Position numbers and translations under genes: made by a program. A stretch of DNA of 64,000 nucleotides from Deltaproteobacteria bacterium. GTDB lineage: Bacteria > JAMCPX01. Below, one piece after another: positions 49,467 to 56,938 of the stretch. Positions within the stretch are counted from its first letter, which is position 1. Every line of letters begins with the position of its first letter. The notes below the pieces were generated by a model. The model had not been told where the DNA came from, ran no database searches, and saw only the letters and a program-made list of their open reading frames with translations. Where the stretch lies: NCBI GenBank assembly GCA_023382265.1, contig JAMCPX010000031.1, positions 1 through 64,000 on the forward strand, given 5' to 3'.

Positions 49467-51122
49467 ATGAGATGCCCTTATAAAATAATCTTTGTTTTAT
49501 TGGTATTACTCTCTTTCGTAAGATGTAGTAGAGAGCTTTCAAGTTTACCTGCCCTTAATAACATGAATACCCTTGATAAACTTTATATTGTGCGGCGACC
49601 TCCTATAGGTAATCTTTATGTAATTGATCTTACAGGCGAAACTTATGAAAATAAGGTGCTTGCAGCAAGCCTGCAGGGTATTGTAAATCGTAAATCAGCC
49701 AGGATATATCTTCTTGACGGCGATTCAAGTACCAATACAAGTATCAGACCATGGGAAGATACAACTGAACAAGCTTCAGAACTTTTCTGGCTTAATCTTT
49801 ATAAACAGCAGTATAATATAAAAGAGGTGTGGGAAGGCAATCTTGAGAATGCACTTTTAAAGTTTTCGGATGATATAAACGGCTATATACTTATTTCCAA
49901 TAATGAACCATGGACTATAAATGCAGGAACAACTATAGCAGGTATTACAGGCTCTCTTATAGCTTTTAGTGACCAACAGCCTCTTCTTGAGGCAGCAGGG
50001 ATTAAATTAAAAGAGTCGTTAATTGGTAAATGGACGGATTCATCCCAGTGTTATTTAGATTTAAGACAAAAATATTACCCGCAGATGGATAGCCCGGCTA
50101 TAGCAATCCTTGATCCAGAACAGTACCGTTTGCGCGATTTTTTGATACAGCAAGGTATTTTTACCATCTTTGGACGGCCCACAACCAATGACTGGCCTGC
50201 TGTAAAAGAGATCATACAGAGCCTTCCCCCTAATATACCTGTTTTTGGCTACCTTTCACTTACAGGTGAAGAGGAATTTGTAGCTATAACTACACTTTCA
50301 CAGGCGGGCAAATACCTTATACCAACGGATACCACACCAAATCTTTCTTTCCATGTAGCAGTCTTACCTTATTCATCTGAAACCAAAAAAACTCGCATTT
50401 ATCAAAATCATCTACTGTCAACGACAGTATGCAATCCCGGAGAGGTTAATGTAACTATTGCTATAAGTGATGGTGATAATTTAGCTATACCCTTACTTCG
50501 TTATCCGTGGTCTACTTACTGGAATTCTTCTCTTCGTGGACAGGTACCCATGGGATGGAGTATCTCTCCCGCACTGTACACGCTTGCACCTGCGGCAATG
50601 AACTATTATATAACCACGACTACCCCTCAGGATGAATTAATTGGTATGCTCGGGGCAGGGTATGCATTCCCATCCTTTTATCCCGACATTGATTTCTTTT
50701 TATCAAATAGTTTTCAGCTTATTTATACGCTCGGTTTCCCAACCTACTGGACGATTGATCCAATAGCATATTTTCAGGCCGCTCCACTGTGGGATGCTAT
50801 TTCAAGAAATACTGTAAATGGCTATCCTTCAGGTGTACTGGTCGGCTATGGCGGGGCAGCAAATTATTTTCTTACACAAAAAGGTATGCCTGTTCTTATG
50901 GCAGGGAACAGCTATGCTGATACCCCACAGACTATTGCCCAGCATATAACTGATATTATAAATGAGCCTGCCTCACAAAGGCCCCTTATAACCTTTCTCT
51001 TTGCATCAGTCTGGTCTAACTCGTATGAGGGATTAGCTCAAACACTTGAGCCATTTCAGTCCCAGGGGGTTCATTTTTTGCTTCCTTCTGAAGCTTTAAA
51101 ATGTATTTCACAGAAATATTAA
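49467..51122 (+). CDS. GxGYxYP-family lipoprotein (putative glycan-active)
   Basis: A 551-aa lipoprotein (lipobox SFVRC). The N-terminal domain begins GNLYVIDLTGETYENKVLAA, then SLQGIVNRKSARIYLLDG. The C-terminal domain has the family name motif as GAGYAFPSFYPD (about residue 396-407), preceded by NVTIAISDGDNLAIPL. Pfam GxGYxYP proteins occur in polysaccharide-utilisation loci and are regarded as putative glycoside hydrolases, without proven activity. The ATG lacks a Shine-Dalgarno; a TATACT box lies 9 nt upstream. Divergent from the GH99-like gene and sharing its operator. Confidence 0.78.
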   Translation: MRCPYKIIFVLLVLLSFVRCSRELSSLPALNNMNTLDKLYIVRRPPIGNLYVIDLTGETYENKVLAASLQGIVNRKSARIYLLDGDSSTNTSIRPWEDTTEQASELFWLNLYKQQYNIKEVWEGNLENALLKFSDDINGYILISNNEPWTINAGTTIAGITGSLIAFSDQQPLLEAAGIKLKESLIGKWTDSSQCYLDLRQKYYPQMDSPAIAILDPEQYRLRDFLIQQGIFTIFGRPTTNDWPAVKEIIQSLPPNIPVFGYLSLTGEEEFVAITTLSQAGKYLIPTDTTPNLSFHVAVLPYSSETKKTRIYQNHLLSTTVCNPGEVNVTIAISDGDNLAIPLLRYPWSTYWNSSLRGQVPMGWSISPALYTLAPAAMNYYITTTTPQDELIGMLGAGYAFPSFYPDIDFFLSNSFQLIYTLGFPTYWTIDPIAYFQAAPLWDAISRNTVNGYPSGVLVGYGGAANYFLTQKGMPVLMAGNSYADTPQTIAQHITDIINEPASQRPLITFLFASVWSNSYEGLAQTLEPFQSQGVHFLLPSEALKCISQKY

Positions 51123-51285
51123 GTTAACACAGCGTTTTAAAATTTCACTATTGAAAGCAGAACAGGAAGGGGTCTACACAGGCTGACTGAGAATGGGAAG
51201 TCTTTTTAAATTCAAAATATTCTTCACTTCCGAGAGTGAAAGCGTTATAAACAAGCTATGAAATACAAAACCAAAAGGAGCATTG

Positions 51286-51623
51286 ATGTCTAAATTCAAA
51301 CCGTATCGCAAAGAGCAATTATATCTTCGCCGCCCGGTTTAGAAGATTTTGTTCCCGAAGAACACATAACAGAGTTTGTGTATGAGACGGTAGAGGAATT
51401 GGATACCTCAGGTATAGAAAATAAATACGGTGAATTAGGACAAAACACCTATCATCCCAGGATACTACTAAAGCTACTTTTATATGGATATACAACAGTG
51501 GTGCGAAGCGGGCGTAAGATAGCTGCACGATACGAAAGTGATACGGCATACATGTATCTTGCGGAGATGTACCAGGCAATTCTCGGTCAGCATGGAAACA
51601 GGCTGTTGAAAAACTCCTCTTAA
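51286..51623 (+). pseudogene. Decayed IS1182-family transposase fragment
   Basis: The start MSKFKPYRKEQLYLRRPV reaches a stop, and the next frame continues GLEDFVPEEHITEFVYETVE, then ENKYGELGQNTYHPRILLKL, YGYTTVVRSGRKIAARYES and DTAYMYLAEMYQ, the N-terminal DUF772 domain of IS1182-type transposases. A single-base frameshift and loss of the catalytic C-terminal three quarters make it non-functional. GGAG precedes the original ATG. The 51123-51285 stretch before it holds no gene. Confidence 0.8.
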
Positions 51624-51670
51624 AAAGAATCTATTTTACGATCCGATCATGGTAGAACGAGAGTAATTCA

Positions 51671-51916
51671 TTAATTGCCGGACAAAACCTTTATAGGAAG
51701 GCACTGGAGTATATCCTCTACAAAATGATCTGCCTGTTCAATACCTCTATGTCTTGCAACGATTGGGTATACCTCACCCATATTCAGGTCATTCATTATA
51801 ATTATATAGTCAGATTTTGTAAGGGTTTCTTTTACCATTAAAGTGCACCAGCTAAGAGAAAAGTTTGTTTGACAAAACAGCATTATAACTATATAAACTT
51901 TATAATGGTTTTGCAT
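51671..51916 (-). pseudogene. PIN-domain (VapC-like toxin) fragment
   Basis: The segment SDYIIIMNDLNMGEVYPIVA, then RHRGIEQADHFVEDILQCLP matches the central PIN-domain region with the conserved Glu (NLGEVYYI in relatives). The N-terminal first-Asp motif and the C-terminal acidic residues are absent, and the upstream residues do not look like PIN sequence. It is taken as a broken toxin gene, with no antitoxin nearby. Confidence 0.45.
51869..51897 (+). promoter_or_regulatory. Strong promoter ahead of the phosphohexomutase operon
   Basis: TTGACA (51869-51874), 17-bp spacer, TATAAA (51892-51897). An ATG starts 7 nt later (51905), the same leaderless spacing as at 5756 and 56939. It may serve both the 32-codon ORF and the phosphohexomutase-MBL-coaBC unit. 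Confidence 0.7.
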
Positions 51917-52003
51917 CCGGAAGAGTTAGGGCTCAAAGGTGTTAACAGCATTATTGCAACCGATGAGGTGACCTTTGCAGCAAAGGCTGCAATATGGGTA
52001 TAG
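51905..52003 (+). CDS. Possible 32-aa ORF between the island and the phosphohexomutase gene
   Basis: Encodes MVLHPEELGLKGVNSIIATD and then EVTFAAKAAIWV. No family is recognised. The position 7 nt after a near-consensus -10 box suggests leaderless translation. It ends 29 bp before the phosphohexomutase ATG, so it could be a leader peptide or a remnant of a longer gene. Confidence 0.3.
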   Translation: MVLHPEELGLKGVNSIIATDEVTFAAKAAIWV

Positions 52004-52032
52004 CACAATAATCTAATACGGAGCTTTTATAT

Positions 52033-53451
52033 ATGGATGATGTGATCAGGTTTGGTACTTCAGGATTCAGAGGCATTATCGCGTCAGATTTTAACTTTAA
52101 GACTCTTGATGCTGCTGTCCGTGCAATAGCGGATTATGCGGGATCTCATCCGCTCAATACACCCCCGCGGCTTATAGTCGGGTACGATCCAAGATTCATG
52201 GGCGAGGTGTTTGCAAAAAGGTCTGCAGAACTGCTTGCGGCAAACGGTATCGACGTCCTGCTGACAATGAGGGATACACCCACGCCGGTGCTTTCGTACT
52301 ATGTCATAAAACATGGGCTCGATGGTGCCGTAAACATAACGGCGAGCCATAATCCGCCCGCATACACAGGGATCAAATTCACACCGTCCTGGGGCGGTCC
52401 TGCGATGCCGGAGGAAACAAAAAAGATAGAGACGCTTGCAAACCATTATCTCAGGGAAGGGCTGTTCCGGCAAAACGCCGGAAGGACCGGCAGAATCGAG
52501 TATATTGATCCAATGTCCGGGTATATCGACGGATTAACGGACATGATCGATTTCGATATAATTACAAAAGCCAATCTCAAGATAGCCGTAGATCCCTTAT
52601 ACGGGGCCGGCAGAGGCTACATGAGATCCATATGCGATACCTATGGCATAAAATGCGTTTCAATACATGAAGCGAGGGACCCTTATTTTGGAGGCGGCGC
52701 ACCCGATCCTGAAGAGACCCATCTGGCAGAACTGATAAAGATTCTAAAAGAAGATGAGACGATTGCACTCGGCACTGCAACGGACGGCGATGCAGACAGG
52801 TTTGGTATCGTGGACAGGGGCGGCAAATTCATTTCGCCGAATTACGTTCTGGCCGTTTTATCGGAATACACACTTTCAACGAGGGATTACGAGGGCGGTC
52901 TCGGCAGGTCTATCGCAACAACCCATCTTATGGACAGGATAGCGCGCCAGCATCAAAGAGAAATCTATGAAACACCCGTAGGCTTTAAGTACATCGGTAA
53001 ACTGTTAACGGAGGAAAAAATCGTGTTCGGCGGCGAAGAAAGCGGCGGCCTTTCCATCGCAGGGCACGTACCGGAGAAGGACGGCATTCTTGCGGGGCTG
53101 CTTGTACTCGAAGCCGTGTCAAGGAGGAATAAATCCGTTGGTTTTCTTATAGAAGACGTTTATAAAATGGTTGGTACCTTATACTCGGCAAGAAAGGACA
53201 TTGAACTCAGCGAACACAGCGCTGCAAATGCACGCGCACTTATGGAAAATCCTGCCAAACTTGTAGATGCACTTAAACCCGTAAACATCGATAGAACGGA
53301 TGGACTTAAATTTTTGCTCGAAGGCGGTGCATGGCTGCTTTTAAGGCTGTCCGGCACAGAGCCCGTGATCCGCATATACGCGGAGGGGAGGCGTATAGAA
53401 GAAGCAGACCGGTTTATAAAAAAGGTAGAAGAGATATTAAGCCATGCTTAA
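52033..53451 (+). CDS. Phosphoglucomutase/phosphomannomutase
   Basis: Alpha-D-phosphohexomutase that interconverts hexose 1- and 6-phosphates and feeds glgC (56939) or GDP-mannose synthesis. All four family motifs are present: the phosphoserine loop TASHNPPAYTGIKF (Ser about residue 105), the metal loop ATDGDADRFG (about 248-257), the sugar loop GGEESGGLS, and the phosphate-binding LSGTEPVIRIYAE near the C-terminus. At 472 aa the length is typical. GGAG precedes the ATG by 10 nt. The stop overlaps the start of the next gene by 8 bp. Glucose versus mannose preference cannot be read reliably. Confidence 0.92.
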   Translation: MDDVIRFGTSGFRGIIASDFNFKTLDAAVRAIADYAGSHPLNTPPRLIVGYDPRFMGEVFAKRSAELLAANGIDVLLTMRDTPTPVLSYYVIKHGLDGAVNITASHNPPAYTGIKFTPSWGGPAMPEETKKIETLANHYLREGLFRQNAGRTGRIEYIDPMSGYIDGLTDMIDFDIITKANLKIAVDPLYGAGRGYMRSICDTYGIKCVSIHEARDPYFGGGAPDPEETHLAELIKILKEDETIALGTATDGDADRFGIVDRGGKFISPNYVLAVLSEYTLSTRDYEGGLGRSIATTHLMDRIARQHQREIYETPVGFKYIGKLLTEEKIVFGGEESGGLSIAGHVPEKDGILAGLLVLEAVSRRNKSVGFLIEDVYKMVGTLYSARKDIELSEHSAANARALMENPAKLVDALKPVNIDRTDGLKFLLEGGAWLLLRLSGTEPVIRIYAEGRRIEEADRFIKKVEEILSHA

Positions 53452-54094
53452 AATAAACCGCATGGTTGTCGGCCCGCTTTACGTGAACAGCTATATCCTG
53501 TGGGATTCGGAATCAAAGGAAGGGATTATTGTTGACCCGGGAGATGAGGGAGAAATGCTGCTGAATGAGATAGACAAAAAAAACATAATTTTAAAACGGG
53601 TGATAATAACTCACGGTCATTTCGATCATTTAAAAGATGCTGCTTACGTAAGTTCAAAGGCGAAAGTCCCTGTACTCGCGAATAAAGAGGATTTACCCCT
53701 GATAGAGGCTGCACCGTCACAGGCAGCGTTGTTCGGGTTTCCCCAGATAAAGGTGCCCCGCATCGACAGCTATATTAAAGAAGGGGATATCGTACAGGTT
53801 GGAAGTTACGGATTTATGGTGCTTGATACGCCGGGGCATTCCCCGGGGAGCATAACGCTTTACAACAAACAGGAACGCATAGCCGTTGTCGGGGATTTAT
53901 TGTTTCTTGAATCCATCGGCAGAACAGATTTTTTTGGCGGTGATTACAAAACATTGCTTCTCAGCATAAAAGATCGTATACTCACGATGGCGGATGATAC
54001 GCTTGTATTATCGGGACACGGAAACGAAACAACGGTGGGCCATGAGAAGGCGTACAACCCGTTTTTAACAGAGTTTTATAGAAATGAAACTTGA
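53444..54094 (+). CDS. Metallo-beta-lactamase-fold hydrolase (glyoxalase II-like)
   Basis: A 216-aa cytosolic hydrolase with the MBL-fold metal motif THGHFDHLKDA (HxHxDH), then DTPGHSPGS with the third His, GDLLFLESIGRTDF with the bridging Asp, and a final His in LSGHGNETTVGHE. The N-terminus VVGPLYVNSYILWD is that of the glyoxalase II/YcbL-like subgroup, which hydrolyses thioesters such as S-lactoylglutathione. It overlaps the phosphohexomutase gene by 8 bp and coaBC by 11 bp. Confidence 0.9.
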   Translation: MLKINRMVVGPLYVNSYILWDSESKEGIIVDPGDEGEMLLNEIDKKNIILKRVIITHGHFDHLKDAAYVSSKAKVPVLANKEDLPLIEAAPSQAALFGFPQIKVPRIDSYIKEGDIVQVGSYGFMVLDTPGHSPGSITLYNKQERIAVVGDLLFLESIGRTDFFGGDYKTLLLSIKDRILTMADDTLVLSGHGNETTVGHEKAYNPFLTEFYRNET

Positions 54095-55274
54095 AGGCAA
54101 AAACATACTTGTCGGAGTAACAGGCGGTATTGCTGCATATAAAGCGGTAGAGCTTGTCAGACTGCTGACGAAACGAAAAGCCGCTGTCAACGTGGTAATG
54201 ACGGAAAATGCGGAGAAGTTTGTTACAAGATTGACATTCCAGACAATCTCCGGGAATCCCGTTATTCCGGATACCTTTGATCTCGCATACGGTGCCGAGA
54301 TAAAACACATCTCAATACCAGGCGATACGGATCTCGCTGTCATAGCACCTGCTACCGCAGATTTTATCGGCAAAGCCGCCGGCGGCATTGCGGATGATCT
54401 TCTGACCACCATGATGCTTGCGATTACAAAACCCGTACTCATAGCACCGTCAATGAATGTTCACATGTACGAGAATGGCATAGTTCAGGACAACATAAAA
54501 AAACTAAAACGGTACGGCTTTTATTTTATAGAGCCCGATTCGGGCTGGCTTGCATGCGGATACGAGGGTAAAGGAAGGCTTGCAGAGCCAGAGGATATCG
54601 TAGAAGAGATCGAATCTATTTTAAGTAAAAAGGACATCAAAGGAAAAAAACTCATCGTTACCGCAGGGCCTACGCGTGAGTATATGGATCCCGTAAGGTT
54701 TATATCGAACCCGTCATCAGGCAAAATGGGCTATGCGATAGCAAGGGCAGCAAGACTTAGAGGTGCTGAGGTAACGTTAATCTCGGGCAGGGTAGCAGTA
54801 AAACCGCCTTACGGAGTAAAGTTCATAGAAACGGAATCGGCAAAACAGATGCTCGAACATGTAAGCAAATTATTCAACGAGTCGGATGGAATAATAATGT
54901 CTGCCGCCGTTTCTGATTATACCCCGGTTACGGTAGAGCAGCACAAGATCAAAAAGATGCATGACTCTCTTGAAATAAAACTCTACCGCACCGTTGACAT
55001 ACTTGAATCCATAGCAAAAGATAAAGGTAAAAAAGTGATCATCGGCTTTGCTGCCGAGACGGATGATCTGGAGAAATACGCAAGGCAGAAGATGAAAAGT
55101 AAACGGATGGACATGATCGTTGCAAACGATGTTGCGGCTAAAGGCAGCGGGTTCGGCGTTGATACGAACAGAGCCACGCTAATATACAAAGATGACAGTG
55201 CGGAAGAACTGCCATTGATGTCAAAGGCGGAACTTGCAGACGTGATCCTCGATAGAATGATCGGTATGTTTTAA
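54084..55274 (+). CDS. coaBC: Phosphopantothenoylcysteine decarboxylase/synthetase
   Basis: Bifunctional coenzyme A biosynthesis enzyme. The N-terminal flavoprotein CoaC domain (about residues 1-185) has GVTGGIAAYKAVELVRLLTK, the active-site PSMNVHMYEN, and the catalytic Cys in WLACGYEGKGRLA. The C-terminal CoaB domain has TAGPTREYMDPVRFISNPSS, GKMGYAIARAA, AAVSDYTP and GFAAETDD. At 396 aa the length is standard. The last gene of the phosphohexomutase-MBL-coaBC unit, it overlaps its neighbour by 11 bp. Confidence 0.95.
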   Translation: MKLEGKNILVGVTGGIAAYKAVELVRLLTKRKAAVNVVMTENAEKFVTRLTFQTISGNPVIPDTFDLAYGAEIKHISIPGDTDLAVIAPATADFIGKAAGGIADDLLTTMMLAITKPVLIAPSMNVHMYENGIVQDNIKKLKRYGFYFIEPDSGWLACGYEGKGRLAEPEDIVEEIESILSKKDIKGKKLIVTAGPTREYMDPVRFISNPSSGKMGYAIARAARLRGAEVTLISGRVAVKPPYGVKFIETESAKQMLEHVSKLFNESDGIIMSAAVSDYTPVTVEQHKIKKMHDSLEIKLYRTVDILESIAKDKGKKVIIGFAAETDDLEKYARQKMKSKRMDMIVANDVAAKGSGFGVDTNRATLIYKDDSAEELPLMSKAELADVILDRMIGMF

Positions 55275-55301
55275 AATCTTTTTCTGATCGGGTATTTTAT
55301 T

Positions 55302-55330
55302 GCAGGGACGTGTTAAAAACCCGAACCTGC
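55302..55330. repeat. Imperfect palindrome of the dispersed family
   Basis: GCAGG at the left and CCTGC at the right enclose a degenerate inverted repeat around AAAAAC. It lies between coaBC and the NapH-like gene, on the 3' side of coaBC, without a T-run. Confidence 0.4.
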
Positions 55331-55450
55331 CGCACCGGCTCATTCAATGGACAATTTTACATTATACAAACATGAAAAAAACAAACTCATCAAACCCATA
55401 ATACGATCGCCCCGTTACAGCAAAACAGAAAAAGGGTATTAGACAAGTCC

Positions 55451-56440
55451 ATGCTTAAAAGAGATAAATCCAATGTCAGGGTTTACGTTCAATTATTTTT
55501 CATCTTTTTAAGTCTGTGGATCGGCATTGATTTTGTTTTATTTGTAAATCAGCTTCAAAACGGCGTAATTCCTACGATCCATAGGCCTGCCGGGGTAGAA
55601 GGCTTCCTGCCAATCAGTGCATTGATCAGCTTAAAGTTTTTCTTGTTTACGGGTGTTATCAATCATATACATCCCGCAGGATTTTTTATACTTATAGCCG
55701 TCTTATTGATTTCAATTTTTTTAAAGAAGGGATTCTGCAGCTGGATATGCCCGATCGGTATGTTATCCGAGTGGCTGCACAAGTTTGGATATAAGATTTT
55801 CAAAAGAAACTTTATATTACCAAAATGGGTTGATATCCCGCTCCGGTCTCTAAAATATCTGCTAATGGCATTCTTTCTTATAAGTATTTCAACAATGTCT
55901 GTATCGGAGATACACAACTTTATTCACTCGAATTACAACAAGTCAGCAGACATAAAGATGTTCCTGTTTTTTGCGAACATCTCAGAGCTTTCTGCGATGG
56001 TTATCGGGATGCTGCTTCTTTTATCCATCTTCTTTGAAAATTTCTGGTGCAGGTACCTATGCCCCTACGGTGCGATGCTCGGGCTGATGGGATCGATCAG
56101 CCCGTTCAAGATCAGAAGAAATCCAGATACATGCATTGATTGCGGGAAGTGTAATGCGGCATGCCCTTCTTTATTACCGGTTGATAAGCTTAGCACGGTC
56201 TATTCACCAGAGTGTACGTCATGCTATTCCTGTGTAGAGATCTGTCCTGTAAAGGATACATTAAAATTTTCCTTAACATCAAAATCCAAAGGCTTAACAC
56301 AACGCCAATACGCATTGATTATGCTTCTTATTTATTTTGGCATTGTTGGTACAGCCATGCTCGCCGGCCTATGGCAGAATTCGATATCAGGGCATGAGTA
56401 TCTGAGGCTTTTCGTCGGCACAAACTCAACAACTCACTGA
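55451..56440 (+). CDS. NapH/MauN-like ferredoxin-type membrane protein
   Basis: A 329-aa inner-membrane electron carrier with about five transmembrane helices. Two membrane-edge motifs are present, FCSWICPIGMLSEW (about residue 96) and WCRYLCPYGAMLGL (about 199), plus two soluble 4Fe-4S motifs, CIDCGKCNAACPS and CTSCYSCVEICPV. This is the NapH/MauN/CcoG-like architecture that passes quinol electrons to periplasmic acceptors. No partner oxidoreductase is adjacent. The ATG lacks a Shine-Dalgarno; TATTAG ends 8 nt before it, so it may be leaderless. Convergent with rpsT, 13 bp away. Confidence 0.82.
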   Translation: MLKRDKSNVRVYVQLFFIFLSLWIGIDFVLFVNQLQNGVIPTIHRPAGVEGFLPISALISLKFFLFTGVINHIHPAGFFILIAVLLISIFLKKGFCSWICPIGMLSEWLHKFGYKIFKRNFILPKWVDIPLRSLKYLLMAFFLISISTMSVSEIHNFIHSNYNKSADIKMFLFFANISELSAMVIGMLLLLSIFFENFWCRYLCPYGAMLGLMGSISPFKIRRNPDTCIDCGKCNAACPSLLPVDKLSTVYSPECTSCYSCVEICPVKDTLKFSLTSKSKGLTQRQYALIMLLIYFGIVGTAMLAGLWQNSISGHEYLRLFVGTNSTTH

Positions 56441-56453
56441 CTTTATGTAACTA

Positions 56454-56762
56454 TCACCGGGCTTTTACGTTTGTAAGATTATTAAGGCTTTTGTATATCC
56501 TTGATATGCGTCTACTCGCGGTCTGCTTTCTCAGTACACCTTTTGCCCCGAGCCTTGCTATTGTGGAAACAACTTCACTTAAAAATGCTTTTGCTTTATC
56601 AATATCTTTATTTTCAATTAAGCTGTTAAACTTTTTAACCTCTGTTCTCATTGCCGATATGTACGAGCCGTTCCGGGCCCTCTTTTTTATATTCTGTCTT
56701 TGCCTTTTCAAAACCGATTTTGATCGCTTAGGCGGTTTTCTTGTTTTGCCAGTTTGTGCCAT
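56454..56762 (-). CDS. rpsT: 30S ribosomal protein S20
   Basis: A 102-aa very basic protein that binds 16S rRNA. The conserved core is SVLKRQRQNIKKRARNGSYI, then SAMRTEVKKFNSLIENKD, AFLSEVVSTIARLGAKGVL and KQTASRRISRIYKSLNNL, the usual three-helix S20 sequence. The N-terminus has a small extension. GGAGG precedes the ATG by about 12 nt. It is a single gene, divergent from glgC. Confidence 0.92.
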   Translation of the reverse strand: MAQTGKTRKPPKRSKSVLKRQRQNIKKRARNGSYISAMRTEVKKFNSLIENKDIDKAKAFLSEVVSTIARLGAKGVLRKQTASRRISRIYKSLNNLTNVKAR

Positions 56763-56795
56763 TTGTTCTTATTACCTCCAAATAATATTTGTAGT

Positions 56796-56824
56796 TCTCT
56801 ATCATGCCGGTTTTTGACTGTCAA
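56796..56824 (-). promoter_or_regulatory. Putative promoter of rpsT
   Basis: Minus strand: TTGACA (56824-56819), 17-bp spacer, TAGAGA (56801-56796). The -35 box is perfect, the -10 box weak. Confidence 0.4.
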
Positions 56825-56902
56825 GGTTAACTCCAAAGTGCATGTGAAATAACGCCGTCAGGAAAGATCGCTGCCGGTGTTTTGATATAAAGCACGGTTT
56901 TG

Positions 56903-56932
56903 TTGACTACAGTCATTTTAAAGCTGTATACT
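56903..56932 (+). promoter_or_regulatory. Promoter of the glycogen operon (leaderless arrangement)
   Basis: TTGACT (56903-56908), 18-bp spacer, TATACT (56927-56932), then 6 nt to the glgC ATG at 56939. There is no Shine-Dalgarno, so transcription should start at or next to the A of ATG. This rules out the longer reading from 56900, which would lie upstream of the transcript. Confidence 0.6.
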
Positions 56933-56938
56933 TTTTAC

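Noticed and set aside
51178-51620. Intact IS element with terminal inverted repeats
   Set aside because: The CAGGCTG motifs near both ends are in the same orientation, and most of the transposase is missing, so only a decayed fragment is supported.
56900-56938. Longer glgC start (13 extra codons)
   Set aside because: These codons overlap the -35 and -10 boxes; the start at 56939 gives the normal GlgC N-terminus.
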